Source: Platerodrilus igneus
Lineage: Eukaryota; Arthropoda; Insecta; Coleoptera; Lycidae
Length of the DNA stretch: 64,000 nucleotides
Reading direction: 5' to 3'
NCBI GenBank assembly: GCA_036346225.1
Contig: JARFIW010000003.1
Coordinates: 5,739,501 to 5,803,500, forward strand
Part shown: positions 43,461-55,699 of the stretch, one piece after another
Position numbering within the stretch: position 1 is the first letter of the stretch
Layout of the letters: every line of letters begins with the position of its first letter
The notes under the pieces: model-generated
What the model was told of the DNA's origin: nothing
Databases searched by the model: none
Seen by the model: the letters and a program-made list of their open reading frames with translations, nothing else
Translations under genes and position numbers: made by a program

Positions 43461-44690
43461 ACCAATTATTGCTCAAGTTGTACTTGATGAGTTATTAGAT
43501 TCGATATTACCTAAATTACCCTTGATATGTCATTTATATGTAAATATGTAGATGACTACTGCAGTCCTCAGATATGATAGATCTCACAGTAAATTAATAG
43601 TTTTGATCCTCATATAAAGTTTGAAGTAGAAATTGAAAACAATAATGTTCTACCATTTTTAGACTCACTGGTTATTCGAACTGAGTTAAACACTATAAAA
43701 TTTGATTGGTACAATACCAACACATTCAGGTCGATTCATCAATTACTATTCTAATCACTCTTTCAATCATAAAATAAACACAGTCTTAGCACTAAACACC
43801 GTATAGAAAAGATTAAAACACAATTTCATAAAATTAACAAAAAAATTAGAATCAATGTTACTAAATAATGGTTACCCAAAATTTTTTAAAAGCTACTTTT
43901 CTAATACAATCACACACAAACAAGACCAACAAAATAGCATTATTTATAAAACTTACCATATACAAAGATTAACTCCTTGCTTGCTAAATTATTAAAACAA
44001 CTGAATATTGTCATTGCTTTTAAATATGAAAATGCATAAAAAGTTATTTTCGAGAGTTAAAGATAAGACACCAACAAAGATGTGCAGTAATATAGTATAT
44101 AAAGTGCAGGTGGTGTAATCGACCATATGTAGAGGCAATCAATGGCTAAAAATAGGCTCACCCAACATAAAAGTGACATTAAATTAAAAACATTTTGTGG
44201 TTGACAACACACGTAGTGAACACACTTCACTCCAACTACGACAATGTTGAAATTTTAGAAATTGAAAACAATTATAAACATAGACTATTCTTAGAAGCAT
44301 TCATATTCAACAACTAAATGACAGTATTAACAACAAACAAGACACCATAATTTAAACACTATATACATATCTATAGTTTTAAAAATGCACAAAACAAAAT
44401 TTCACTTCTGTTCTGTTATAAAGTTTTCTGTTACACACATAAAATACCTTTCAAGACCAAAACACAAATGTATCTAGTAGTTATTAAATGACAGCTACAT
44501 AAAATATATTCAAAATCGATATCGCATGTAAATTATTCAAGTTTTATTGAAGTACTTTGACTTTGTAACTGTTTCTATGTAATGTGAGTTATGATTAAGA
44601 TTTTAAATAAACCGAAACGTAAACAATTGCAGATGTTTTGATATTTACGCATCAATTGAAGGAAATATCCCAAAAAAATACTTTTGACAT
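43453..44690 (+). pseudogene. Inverted second copy of the Penelope-like element
   Basis: Starting at ATCACCAATTATTGCTCAAG, this is the reverse complement of the left arm over about 1.2 kb: RT motif, YVDD region, endonuclease and 3' region in the same order on the plus strand. Differences from the left arm are dominated by small deletions, mostly in homopolymers and short repeats, with few substitutions, so no long frame survives. Its right flank (TTAAACTACAATTCAAGTTA, then (TA)n) differs from the left flank. The two arms are separated by about 75-80 bp at 43376-43452. Confidence 0.85.
44587..44625 (+). ncRNA. Degenerate hammerhead-like motif, inverted Penelope copy
   Basis: Counterpart of the motif at 42127-42165: ATGATTA, ATTTTAAATAAACC, GAAA, ACGT. 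Stem II is weakened by one change (AGATTTT), so this copy is more decayed. Confidence 0.35.
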
Positions 44691-44724
44691 TAAACTACAA
44701 TTCAAGTTATCAATTTAAAAGCAA

Positions 44725-44729
<5 letters not shown>

Positions 44730-44772
<43 letters not shown>
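44730..44772. repeat. (TA)n tract flanking the inverted Penelope copy
   Basis: Pure TA run directly after the right arm, mirroring the TA runs next to the left arm. Confidence 0.95.
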
Positions 44773-44773
<1 letters not shown>

Positions 44774-44794
44774 AGTTATAATCTTATAATCACC

Positions 44795-44935
44795 TTTCCA
44801 GGTGGCGCAATTGGTTAGTGCGTCGGCGATCAAAATCGAAAGTTACAGAGTCGAATCCTGTTCGGGACCTTATATTTTCCATCTTTTGATTACTAGCTGG
44901 GTTTGAAATAATCATTTAGGCATTGCATAAAAGTC
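44795..44935 (+). repeat. tRNA-derived SINE, family 2 (copy G1)
   Basis: Head with an A-box-like GGTGGCGCAATTGGTTAGTG and B box GAGTCGAATCC, then TTCGGGACCTTATATTTTCC, TTGATTACTAGCTGGGTTTG and AAATAATCATTTAGGCATTG. The same post-B-box body occurs at 57608-57758 and, inverted and diverged, at 49440-49545. Acceptor-stem ends do not pair, so it is a tRNA-derived repeat and not a functional tRNA gene. It is unrelated in body to SINE family 1. Confidence 0.65.
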
Positions 44936-44939
44936 TAAG

Positions 44940-46457
44940 TTTTTATTTCGTCGTATTACATAATTTTAGGTTTTTTACATCAATATGATAGGTCTGTATT
45001 TTTCATGCTATTTTCTAAAATAGTCTCTGGAAAGTATTGAAGAGAATAATCTTAACCCTAGTTTGAAACCTGCGACTGCGTAAATGACCCCAGCAGCTAA
45101 AAATCGTCATCGCCAAAAAACACATCTCTGTGTCAAAATAATTAACCTGTGCTGCAGAAAGAATTTCTATTCGATGGAGAATCTTTTTATGTAAAAACTC
45201 CAATGTATAGCTTTTTACAAAATTAAACCCGGTTGCTCTACTACCATTTTCGGTAACAATTTCGTTGCTGTTATTCGACCTTTTGCATCTAGTATTTTAT
45301 TTAACATTCTATTAATAGAATGCATGTAGTGATTTTTAATACTTCAACCTGTTTATTATAAGTAACTTGTTTCAATGCAGTATTATATGCAATACGTAAC
45401 CTTTACATTTGAAAGTTGCCTTTTACCGTGAAAATCATTAGGTGAAAAGTTTATAAATTGCATAGTTCTATAAGGGCGTGCTATAGATATCACTATGTAT
45501 TTTACATGGCCATAAAGCAAATGAATTAGTACTGTCGTAAAGAAGGTACAAGCAGACACCGCTGCTATAAATTTTAGCACACCATGCGGCAATATGCTAG
45601 CAAAGCTCACGATTCGCTTAGTTATTATTTCCCAACAACTACGGCTTAAAACTAAAGTTTTTGCACAATGCTGAAGCAGTCGTGTAAGAATTTCGCTTGA
45701 ATTGAGGGGATTTTGGAGAAGCTTTAAGGATCTAATATTTCATGCATCGTCCTTTGTCTTCAAATTATGATAGTAGGTTATGATATAATTATTTTAAAAT
45801 AATCACTGAAGTAAAATATTGAACTCTGAAGAATCACATTGTATGGAAAGAAACTTTGTCCTGCAGTGTAGTAAAAGATGAGTTTTAGTAATAAACCCAA
45901 AATTAGAAGTAACAATTTGTAGGAAAATGCTCGCTTGTAATTACATTGCTTCTTTGTACGTTTTATGACAAAGTTTTTATAGATATGCTTTGCAACTTCC
46001 TAGGTATAAGTAAGGGTAAGCAAGAATTGCTTGATTATTGAAAAATTCTTCATTTTTAGGGATGATATTATCAAAAAGATTTAGTTGTTTATAGTTACGC
46101 CACAACGGTTAGGTGGCTATTTCTGTTTTGTTATTATACGTCATGGTCGGCTGTGCATCTATGTAAGGGATAATTTGGTTTGAATAAATGACTCCCTAGT
46201 GAGATCGTCTCCAGCATGACCAAATTACTATTTTATCTTATGATGCCAAACAAGCTAGAACTATATGGTACGCGAACAAACAAAATAATTGTAACGTTGT
46301 CGCAAGGATTCTAGAATTGAAATAGATAGTCATTATGCGAACAATGAATTGATTGACAGCTACATGGGTGTATTTAAAAACCGGTGGAAAGTGAACAAAA
46401 GATAAGGTTCGAGAAGGTTCCAAGAACTTTCGAAGTAAATTGGAAGGTATTATCCGT

Positions 46458-46497
<40 letters not shown>

Positions 46498-47950
46498 CAT
46501 AACCGTACTGCCCGGTGGGGAGTTCTGTGTGGGTATTAATTCACAAGTGATACGAATACACAAATAAATTAGTAATAAATATGGCGTAAATGTCGTGTTA
46601 AGGAAGTAATTATCTTCAGTGACCTCTGTAGCGGTGTTTAAGTATACTAAGGATTCTCTGTAAATATTTGTGAATAGTTAAACTAAGTACTGATTGAAGA
46701 AAGAAGTGAAAATTGAAGTTCATTACATTGTGCTATGTAATAAAGCCTTTTGTTACCGTATACAATATTTAAATTGTAACCAATGATTTCATTACATTGT
46801 GAATTTTTTTCTGCTACTGCCTTCCGTAGAAAAAAAGATTTGTTGAGTCATTATGACGTTTTACTTCATTATGTTCCGAGAACGCTATATCCTGTACACC
46901 AAACGGCGAACAAAATCGAAGACGTGGATGTGAATGCAAATGCATTTGGAGAACGCGGTTCGTCTAATGCTGTACCAATTTTATTTTACTTTATTAAACC
47001 GGCGTCGCGTATATGATGTTCGGCAAATTCCGAACAACCAGTATTGATTATTTAGCGAGTACCATCTATGACGAATGGCTTGCTCGTAATAAATTATTTT
47101 GCGATCGCTTGTTTGTTACCTATAAAATGAGATATTTTAAGGTTAATTCTAACTTTTCAATACATTGAGATATTTTAGAGGAAGACCTACTTACAATTTT
47201 AATTAAGCGTCTTCACGGCAATCTTCAGTGGGGAACCCCGGACCAACATCGATAGACAGGAATAAGAAATATGGAAATAGGTCCTTTTTTGCATACCTCA
47301 TACTTCGAGGTACAAGTAAAGAGTGTCCACTTCACTCCGGGAACGGTATTACGTCCGTACTTGTGCTAAACAGTTAATTCACATTGACCGACTATCGTCA
47401 GGCGATTTTTGGCCGCCAACACCACAATTCCGACAGGAAATCACGTAAACGTTCAGAAAAAGTTCTTTATTGAAACTCAAAGTAACACTGAAGTATACTT
47501 ACAAAGGTTAAATACTAAAAGGAAATTGAAACGTATCAAAATCACACGAAACATGTTCTCATTTTGAGTGGGCTTTTACCAGAGCCAAACTAGACTAATA
47601 TTTCCGTTAACATCCTTACACATTCCCTTACATTCGTGATTTTTGTTGAAGTTGGTTTTAGTTTTCAGTAAAAAAGATATAATTGAAGCAGAGTAATGAA
47701 ACTGTTCTTGATATTTATGAATTTGAATCCACAATATTTATTATAAAAATGGGCTTCGTTGTTTACTCTTTACTTGGGAATAAGCACTGTTTATAGCCAA
47801 GATAGCAACTACACAAAGAATTACTTCAATAAAATTATCAGAATAATTATTCTTATCTATCTTTTAAATATGCGAGTATTTGCAGCTTCCGCAAGAAAGC
47901 AAACATACAATGTTATCGTTCCTATAGTATGGGATATACTTCAATTTATA
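44940..47950. other. No gene seen; one (TA)n tract
   Basis: AT-rich DNA with a TA run at about 46461-46492. Open frames are short. The 77-codon frame at 46783-47016 has no recognisable motif. No support for a gene. Confidence 0.4.
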
Positions 47951-47959
47951 ATTTCTACT

Positions 47960-48560
47960 AATGATGCTAACAAAAAAGAAAGAATTTAAAACGGGTTAAA
48001 TAATGGGATTTGTGTCTGGTTATTGGAAATGTTCGTTTTTGATGTTTTACAATTACCAACCGCTCTTCCAAATAGTGTACAGCATTATTTAACTTTTTAC
48101 TAGAAACGCCTCTAATACTTCCTTTTAGTTCCTCCAGTGTTTGAGTTCTAAGCACAAAATCTTTTAAATAACCCCTCAACCACTAGTGAGCCAGGTGAAT
48201 ATCATACGATTTTGGTGGCCATGAATTTTCAAAATGTCTCCTTTTCATGAAAAACGGCAGTTATCGTTTCTTTAACTTGTTCATAAATGTGCGAAGGGGC
48301 TCCATCTTACATAAAAATAATGTTTGCAGATATTTTGTTGTTTGTTTTGCAATTGCGGAATCACATACTTTCTTAACATTTGCAGGTGTCGTCATCAGTG
48401 AGGGTTGCAGATTTTGCCTTTGCGCTGTGCCCAATAATGAAGTTAGCTGTGCAACCGTAGTAAAGGAACTCATGTGGGTTTTCAGCTGACACTACTCGAC
48501 AATTTCCATTATTAACTTCACCATTAAGAGATAAATGGGCTTCATATGTCCATAAATTGG
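47960..48560 (-). pseudogene. Mariner-type transposase relic
   Basis: The minus strand encodes, in broken frames, TYEAHLSLNGEVNNGNCRVV (the region after the first catalytic Asp), SAENPHE, a 'DGAPSHI' second-Asp block at about 48300, and the C-terminal GYLKDFVLRTQTLEELKGSI. These blocks occur in mariner order. Multiple stops make it inactive. The N-terminal DNA-binding part is not recognised. Confidence 0.65.
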
Positions 48561-48599
48561 GATAACTATCTGAGTTCAGGTATCTTATGTGCCTACACT

Positions 48600-49435
48600 C
48601 GCAAAAAAATTATATCTAAAAGCAAAATCTCCTGTGTCTTAATTCAAATAGAAACGCAATTTCTAACACACAGATTTTTTGTAAAATTTTTCAAACCTTT
48701 GCAATCAATTTGATTCGTACTACAAATGAGTAGATAAGCTGGTCATTGAAATAAAAAGTGTTCATTTTGCATGTATCGTCTAATGTCCAAAGAGACCATT
48801 TTTGTGAGATCCAAAACTCATCCAACCCACTTCGATCTTTTTATATTGATTTAGAATGATCCAGCAAGGTCTGGACTTTGTTATATAACGTCAACCCATA
48901 TAAACAATCCCAGCAAAAATATATAAAGCTACCCGACGAACGAGAATTTGACAGTATTGCAGATAACCAACCCCTCAGATTGCATGACCCTTATACAACA
49001 CATGACACCCCTTACATTTAGAATGATGCATGCATACTCGAATAAAAAATCTTTTTCATAAACAGTAATCGAACCTGTGGCCAATACAACCAATACAACC
49101 TAGAGAAGACCGTAGTCAGCTCTTGAGGATAAGATGACTTATTTAATTGATGAAAACAGCAGCCGTTAATTGCAGCTTGCGTAATCGTTATGCTTTGAAC
49201 AAGTATTGGAATACAAACGACGATTTCCTCAATTCTGTTTTTCATAACGCTTTTTGCAAAGTATGTTTCTCCAATTTATGCAACGCAAATGCCCACAATC
49301 CCTAAAAAACTATAAATAAGTGCATCTTCAGTTTTATTGTTTTTATTTAAAGCCAAAAGTTTTGCCCGACGATTTCAGTTTATTTCTCAATCTCTTAACC
49401 TCAAGATTGATTTAACGCTCTCCACTATTCCAACC
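48600..49435. other. No gene seen
   Basis: AT-rich non-coding flank; nothing supported. Confidence 0.4.
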
Positions 49436-49439
49436 TTAG

Positions 49440-49545
49440 GCTTAAGCTGATAGTTGAAAGAAATTAAATAAAAGTTCACGGGCAGGATTAGAACTGTAAT
49501 GTCCCAATCTGCACTCGGATGCGCTAATCAATCAAGCCAGCATAA
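49440..49545 (-). repeat. tRNA-derived SINE, family 2 (copy G3, inverted)
   Basis: Read in reverse: A-box-like TGGCTTGATTGATTAGCGCA, B-box-like CAGTTCTAATCC, then TTTCTTTCAACTATCAGCTT, which parallels the CCTTCAATTACTAGCTT body of copies G1 and G2. Diverged but consistent in order. Confidence 0.5.
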
Positions 49546-49596
49546 CCGGAATTCAATTGAAAGGATTGACAATTTAAACCGCTATTATATATGTAT

Positions 49597-51387
49597 ATAA
49601 TGCTATGATAGTAGGGTTATTTAGGGGTATATAGGGTCACAAGGGTAGTATACTTCATGTAAACAACACTAATGTCAAGGAAACTAAACATTTGATTCAT
49701 AAAAAGTACACATTTTGTTAATTATGCAAAAATCAAATATCAAACATACTGTATAATCTACAAATAACTTTAGTCAATGAAAGGAAGCTCATCCTTTAAT
49801 AGTTTAACCACATTTAGTAGAATAAATAGCTCTAAATGCAATCTGATTCATTTTAGAAAAAAGTAATACATGCAGAGACTTTAAATAAATACAAATTAAA
49901 AGTATTTAAAGTCAAACAAACACGAAACGAATTTTTTTAAACTCGACCCATTAATAATCATGCGTGATCACAACATTATAAAATTTAGACTATGTGATGT
50001 TTTAAATGTAGAAATCGTTACACTTTCGAATAAAACCCAGCATATTGGATAAACAAAATATGGAACAACAAGTTTGTATACGTTCGGAATTAAAACGAAA
50101 ATCTGAATAATTTCCTATACAAAATACGAAAACATGATATTGAACGTTACAAAGTACCATAGTCAGCGAACTCCATAGTGTGAAATTTTGATGTCTATGT
50201 GATTTGGGAAGCATTGCAACAATATTTAGGCTAGGTATCCTTATGTAAAATCCGAAGGCTTTCATGATACGACAAGTGCAACACCCAATCAAGAGAATAC
50301 GCAATCAAGCCTTTATATATTACACCAAGCGGTTAAAGGTCGGTCTCTACATAACTAAAGCACAAACTGTACTAGTTTGAATAAAAATACTACGCAAAGT
50401 TCAAGTGTAGAATTAAAACGACAAATTTTAAGTGAAAGTTAATAATTAAAATTTTCAAGTACGACTGTGCGTTCAAATATAGAAGTGAAATAAAAATTCG
50501 CCGTCACCATAAGACATAAGTCCAAATTTTAATTAAGGGAAGCATGATCTTTAACATTTATTAACTTAGAGCACTGAGAAATTCTCTAAGGAAATCTAAG
50601 AAAACTGAGAAAATTTACTAAAAATATACTGAGAAATTTACGAGCGACTCAATAAACAATTTACAAAACAAATTCAATAAGAAATCTAACGTAAAAATTC
50701 AATACTACTAGTAACAGATATAACAAAGTGGAAAATTCTGAATCAGCACGTTAAGCTGAAAGCAATCCAAGGGCACCGGTTAGCAGCACGTAGCGGCAGT
50801 AGGCAGAACTACACATTCAAACCAGGGAATCAACTTAGAAAAATACCAGGTTAGCGATAATTAGTTAATAGCATAAGACTTAATTTTTTGAACATTTAAA
50901 ACTTGCATGTACTTAGATATTTATGTAAAGGGTCATCAAGAATTTTGATTCATACGTAGAAATTACGTTAAGAGAACCAAGGGCATTGATCGTTCAACGA
51001 GACTTTCAATATAGTGCAGAGTTATCTTTGCTGGCTTTATATTTTTAATAGAGTTATAGTTTGGTGGTAAACAGATTTATATTTTGACTTTGATATAAGG
51101 GTTTTAAAATAGCAAATAATAGTACGAAGGTTGTAGAAGTGCAAATTGTATATATTTCTTGATTTATTATACACATTTTTGGTTATTCAGCTTATCTAAT
51201 TTCTCTGTTACCGTATCGTCGTGCACTCTGTGTGGGGTTGAACTGAGGTAGTCGAGGCATAAAACTAATTATGTGAAATTTAAAATTTATTCTAAATTAT
51301 TTAGGAACACGGAGTGGTGGCGTGGCATACAGCAGGCAACTGTGCGTTAAATGCATCGAAGTGCGGCGATATCATAGCAATATATAT
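49597..51387 (+). repeat. Unnamed 1.6-1.8-kb TIR element, copy C
   Basis: Left end TATAATGCTATGATAG, right end reverse-complemented TATATTGCTATGATATCG: the same inverted termini as copies A and B. The right part shares CGTCGTGCACTCTGTGTG, ACGGAGTGGTGGCGT and GTGCGGCGATATCATAGCAA. The interior is much more diverged than between A and B. No coding sequence is seen. Confidence 0.65.
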
Positions 51388-51629
51388 GAAATACCTTGTT
51401 TTGAAATGGTAACTCAAACCAGATTTTGTCTTCAATCTTTTTCCGTACTTGTGTCAAACTTCAATTTGATATTTTACAATATTATCAGTGCAAACGCAGT
51501 GTCCTTTTTATTTTGAACGTAAAACCGTTTTCAGTGTCCATTATGAAGTTTCTGCCATTGGCAAAATGATTTCGTCACTATTTATTGCATATATGTTTTG
51601 TAAGCTGATTATTTGTGTATTTCGGACAC

Positions 51630-51870
51630 TTGGCGAGGATTATGATATTTAGCACAATTTCTTGCAAGTGTTCTGTGTACAGCTGCATGTGATACCTTAA
51701 ATCTCTTTGACAGCTTTTGATAAGAACCGCCTACTTTGTCTCGAATTTTCAGTTGCCATGTTGTTACGAACTTTATTCATAATCTTGTTTGGCCGCGTTG
51801 GTAAATCTAAACAATGTTTACTTTCTTCGTATTTAGTTATAAATTGAGATACCATAGTTTAAATTAACTT
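51630..51870 (-). pseudogene. Transposase helix-turn-helix remnant
   Basis: The minus strand, over two frames, reads MVSQFITKYEESK, LPTRPNKIMNKV and then a 'KIRDKVGGSYQKLSKRF' and 'VSHAAVHRTLARNCAKYHNP' HTH-like pattern as found at the N-terminus of Tc1/mariner-type transposases. No catalytic domain follows. Family assignment is tentative. Confidence 0.4.
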
Positions 51871-52420
51871 TAGGATGACCTCAAATGCAGTAATTAAGTG
51901 TTGGCAACCGTATACAAATAAATACCTAGATTTGCACTTGAAGCATACTGTCATTTAACAAAATAAAGGTTGGCAGTTCTGAACGGTGTTGCCAACAATT
52001 CTTCTTGCCAATGGGAATATTCCTATATCTTTCATTAAATATATTATGATTTAAGCTAACATGGGCAATGTGGTATTTTATTCAGTTGTGACGCCATCCT
52101 AAAGTTAAAGTGAATGGACTATACATACTTCTACGGATTTCTAGTCTGTATTCTATGTTGTTAATGCTTTGTATACGAATCTGTATTATCACAACGTATA
52201 ACTTCTCTACAAATATTACTTGATCACAATTCGTAATAATGTATTGATTATGTTTGATAAAATTTCAAAACTTTAGATACACATTGTATTTTAAGAAAAC
52301 AGTTGAGCTTATTGTATTGGATTATAATTTTTTTTTTGTTGCAGGTGTGTATTTATGCCAGCCAATATTACAATTTTAGAAGTCACATGCGTAAGTTTAA
52401 ATAATTAGATCGTTCATGAT

Positions 52421-53429
52421 ATACAGGGTGATTCACAACTTTATAGAAATTTTTAACTGATGCTTAAGAAAGAGATATTTACGCATAAAAATGATTTCTT
52501 AAAAAATAGTGGTTTAAAATTTAAACCGATGTTTTTAAAAATATATATCTGTACGTATAAAGTAAAGAGATAACTCATCACAGAAAGTGTATTTGCGAGA
52601 AACCTGCTTTATTTTTCTAATCAGCAGGTGACTTTACAAAATGAAGTTGTGAATTACGCATACTATTGTCAACTTTGTGGAAATACTTGCTTTATCTGAT
52701 AAAAGAGGAGTAGAGTAATTATTTATATAGAAAATATGACTTCTTAAAAATTCAAAACTTTAAACAAATGTGTATGAAGTGTGTAGTTACGTACTTAAAT
52801 TAAGATAGAACTTACCAATTCTGACTGCTTACAAAAGGTATGCCTCCATTTGGTTGAATACACAAACGTGCTCTTCTGCGCCACTTTTGTAGAATAATTT
52901 GATGTGCATTACCATTATAGCTTTGTATTAGTTCCAATTCATCGCAAATAATTTCTTAAACTCTTTTGCAAAACTGGCGTTAGAATAGCACGTTCGAGAA
53001 TTCAGCCAAATATTAGGCATTTTGAACACCTTCTGTAAGTAGTTAGAATTGGTGCGTAGCTACATGAATTTAAGTAAGTACACACATTTTATCAACATTT
53101 ATTTAAAGTTTTTAATTTTAAAAATATATTTTGCGTAAATAATTACTCTACTGCTCTTTTTAAACATCAGTCAAAGTATTCTCACAAAGTTGAGAATTTT
53201 ATGCGTGTTTCAGAACTTCATTGAGTAAAGTTCTGTGGTGTGTCGCCTCTTTATTATACATGTACACGTACAGACATTTTGAAAAACATCCGTTTAAATT
53301 TTAAGTCTTTATTTTTAAGAAATAATTTTCTTATGGGTAAATTTCAATCTACGTGGTTTTCTTAAGCATTGGTTAAAATATTTGTGTGCAGTTATGAATC
53401 ACCCTGTATATTTCATTTAAAACTAAATC
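52421..53429. mobile_element. Long-TIR foldback MITE (mariner-type ends)
   Basis: It starts TATACAGGGTGATTCACAAC and ends in the complementary ...TGAATCACCCTGTATA. The two arms (about 52421-52836 and 53029-53429) are imperfect reverse complements over about 400 bp, with landmarks such as ATGCTTAAGAAA, ATGATTTCTTAAAAAATA, CTGTACGTATAAAG, GAGTAGAGTAATTATTTA and CCAATTCTGACTGCTTACA matched on both sides. The spacer is about 190 bp. Flanking TA is compatible with mariner insertion. No transposase is encoded. Confidence 0.85.
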
Positions 53430-54565
53430 GTTCGGAAATAAGATTAATCGAGTCATTAAGTTTACAAATTGCGAGTTATTTCAATGTTTGGATCCATTCC
53501 TCTGTCTTCTGTTATTATCATTATTATTCTGTTACTGTAGTGCTTTTATTTGCATCGCAATTTGCAATATTCGTATATAACAAAGACAAGCTTAGCTTAC
53601 GCTACTCAAACTTAACTGCAACTAATTATAACGTTCAAGCAGAGCTTTTAACTTATTTTTGACTAATTATACCTATAATAAAAGAAATTGTGGATAAATT
53701 GAACAATACAAGTGACATGTGTGTAGACTACAGCAATTAATTAGTATATACTTTGATAGGATATAAAAGACTTAAATGCGTTAAAACACAGTAGCGCTAC
53801 TGACTAAATCACAAACGTATTAATTTCAATTTATGTTTTTCAAAAATTGTAATTTTTTTTTAAATTGTTTCGCATCATCAAATCTAATCATTTGTTAATA
53901 CTTTCGTTTTTGGGGGAATTAACAATGATGCTAGCTTGCTGTCAAGTCAACATTACCCCTCAAAAAATGAGAATTTCTTGATTAAAAATATAAATTAATT
54001 ATTAGAAAGTTGTTGTAAATTATTTGCAATATGCTTAATATCGAGACAGTTGTTATTTTATAAAATAACGGCAAATGTTGCTAACTTGGTGGTTTCGGTA
54101 GATATACCACTTCAAAAAAGCAGGAACTCCGTATTGTTTGATAGTTTGATTAAGTGTTGCCATTTTATAGTAAATTACTTTTGTAGTCGGCATTTGTTTA
54201 ACATTTATTATTTTCACTATGATCGATTGTCATGCTAATTTAACAACAAATTAGTATTACGGCGTTTTAGAAAACTGGAATTTTTATAATTAAATAACTT
54301 ATGTTTTTCTGCAAGTTTGTTGTAAATTACCATACTATGACCAAGGTTTCATATTTTGGCTATCATACAGGAAAAGAAATCGGTGAATGCTTAACAACCG
54401 GATTATTTCTTACTATTTTGTTGTTTTAAATTAACTTAGACGGCAACGTATTCGTACTGTTTTTCGTTACCAATCACAGGAGAAATGCTAATTTTTAAAT
54501 CAAAGTAAAATTAGATACAAGTTCATAAAGTTTCATAATTGATATGGTGATGGTAAATTAGATGG
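53430..54565. other. No gene seen
   Basis: AT-rich non-coding sequence; open frames are short and without motifs. Confidence 0.4.
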
Positions 54566-54569
54566 ATTG

Positions 54570-54868
54570 CGACTCCATGGCTCGCTCAGTTGGTATGCGC
54601 GTTACTACTGAGCCCGAGGTCCCGGGTTCGAATCCTGAGACGTCCCGCTTGAAAAATGTTAGGCGAGCATTTTTCACAAAACTATGCCCTCGTTCGCATG
54701 CTAGGTAAAATGTAGGTATCGTGTGTGTGTTGTCAAGCTCACTAAAGATTCCTTCCTTGCTTGTAGCAGCAATGGTTCAGCAAAATTCAAAATTTCCAGG
54801 TAAAAATAAACTCACTTCCTGTAGTACCTTTGGGTGGAGCATTGTAAAATCAAATGTAGTGTAAGTTG
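54570..54868 (+). repeat. tRNA-derived SINE, family 1 (copy S5, full length)
   Basis: Forward, near full-length copy with both internal promoter boxes: A box TGGCTCGCTCAGTTGG, B box GGGTTCGAATCC (54624-54635), then the shared body and a 3' end with GGTGGAGCATTGTAAAATC. A clean target duplication is not evident. Together with S3 it defines the family. Confidence 0.85.
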
Positions 54869-54869
54869 C

Positions 54870-55690
54870 ATGTGAAATTTAAAATTTTCTGGAGACGGTA
54901 TAAAGTAATGTTGAGTGATTTTAACTGCCTATTTGATTGTCGTATTAGCACTATTATATTCCACAATAAAGCAAATTTTATAAAACGGTCATTTATAGTC
55001 GTAAAATTACATAAATATTGCGAAATGGAGCAATGCGTTGATGTGATGAAACAAAATCCCGTTTTTAGGAACTCTACTGTACACTTTTGTAAACATTTCT
55101 CGACATACCATTTAACCGTAACTGTTTTTTGGTCATCCAATTTAAGTACATCAAACCACTACTTACAAAGAACACCATGCACATAATTCTTCATAAATTG
55201 CTAGTATTTTGACATTGTTGGTGTTTTATCGTCTCTCTTGGTGGGTAAGTACTTCGAAAACGGAATATGTCTCGTCACCTGTCATAGTTTTAGTAAATAA
55301 TTCAGGTCCGCATTTTCAAAGGGTTAAAGTTTCATGGCAAATTTTCACACTTTCTTTTTGAATGTTAGAAAGCCGATACGATACGAAACTACCAACTTTT
55401 CTAAATACAGGTCGTGTTTGATGAAAACACCTGAGGTTCCAATCTTGAGTTGATGCTCTATTACAGCAGTGTTCTCTTTAACTATTTTTTAAACAGAAGC
55501 AACGTTTCTTAAGCCAGACAAAGAGCTGTTGCTTCTTTCTTGTGCGTAACAGAGCTTAGGCGACGTCCAAATTTTGTGCACCATCCTTAAATTGTAGCCA
55601 AAGAAAGCGGTTTTTATTAAATGGTTGAATCTAAGCTTCCCTTTCGCTCATAAGCACTTAAACCCTTTTGAGAATCATAATAAATTATGA
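54870..55690 (-). pseudogene. Mariner (SETMAR-like) transposase relic
   Basis: Minus strand, reading right to left: an HTH-to-DDE region near 55550, then SVKICHETLTL, TMTGDET (first catalytic Asp block at about 55270), LDDQKTVTVKWYVEKCLQKC (the conserved 'KTVTAKWY' stretch) and a degraded 'HHDNA' block at about 55050. These are hallmarks of classical mariner transposases. Several frameshifts are present. The 96-codon frame at 54850-55140 covers the C-terminal third only in part. It abuts SINE S5. Confidence 0.65.
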
Positions 55691-55699
55691 ATTCTAATG

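Noticed and set aside
44795..44870. Functional tRNA gene
   Set aside because: A and B boxes are present, but the acceptor ends do not pair and the same body recurs as a dispersed repeat.
48380..48410. Reverse-strand CTGATGA near 48390 as a hammerhead
   Set aside because: No GAAA core or stem II; it lies in a mariner relic coding region.
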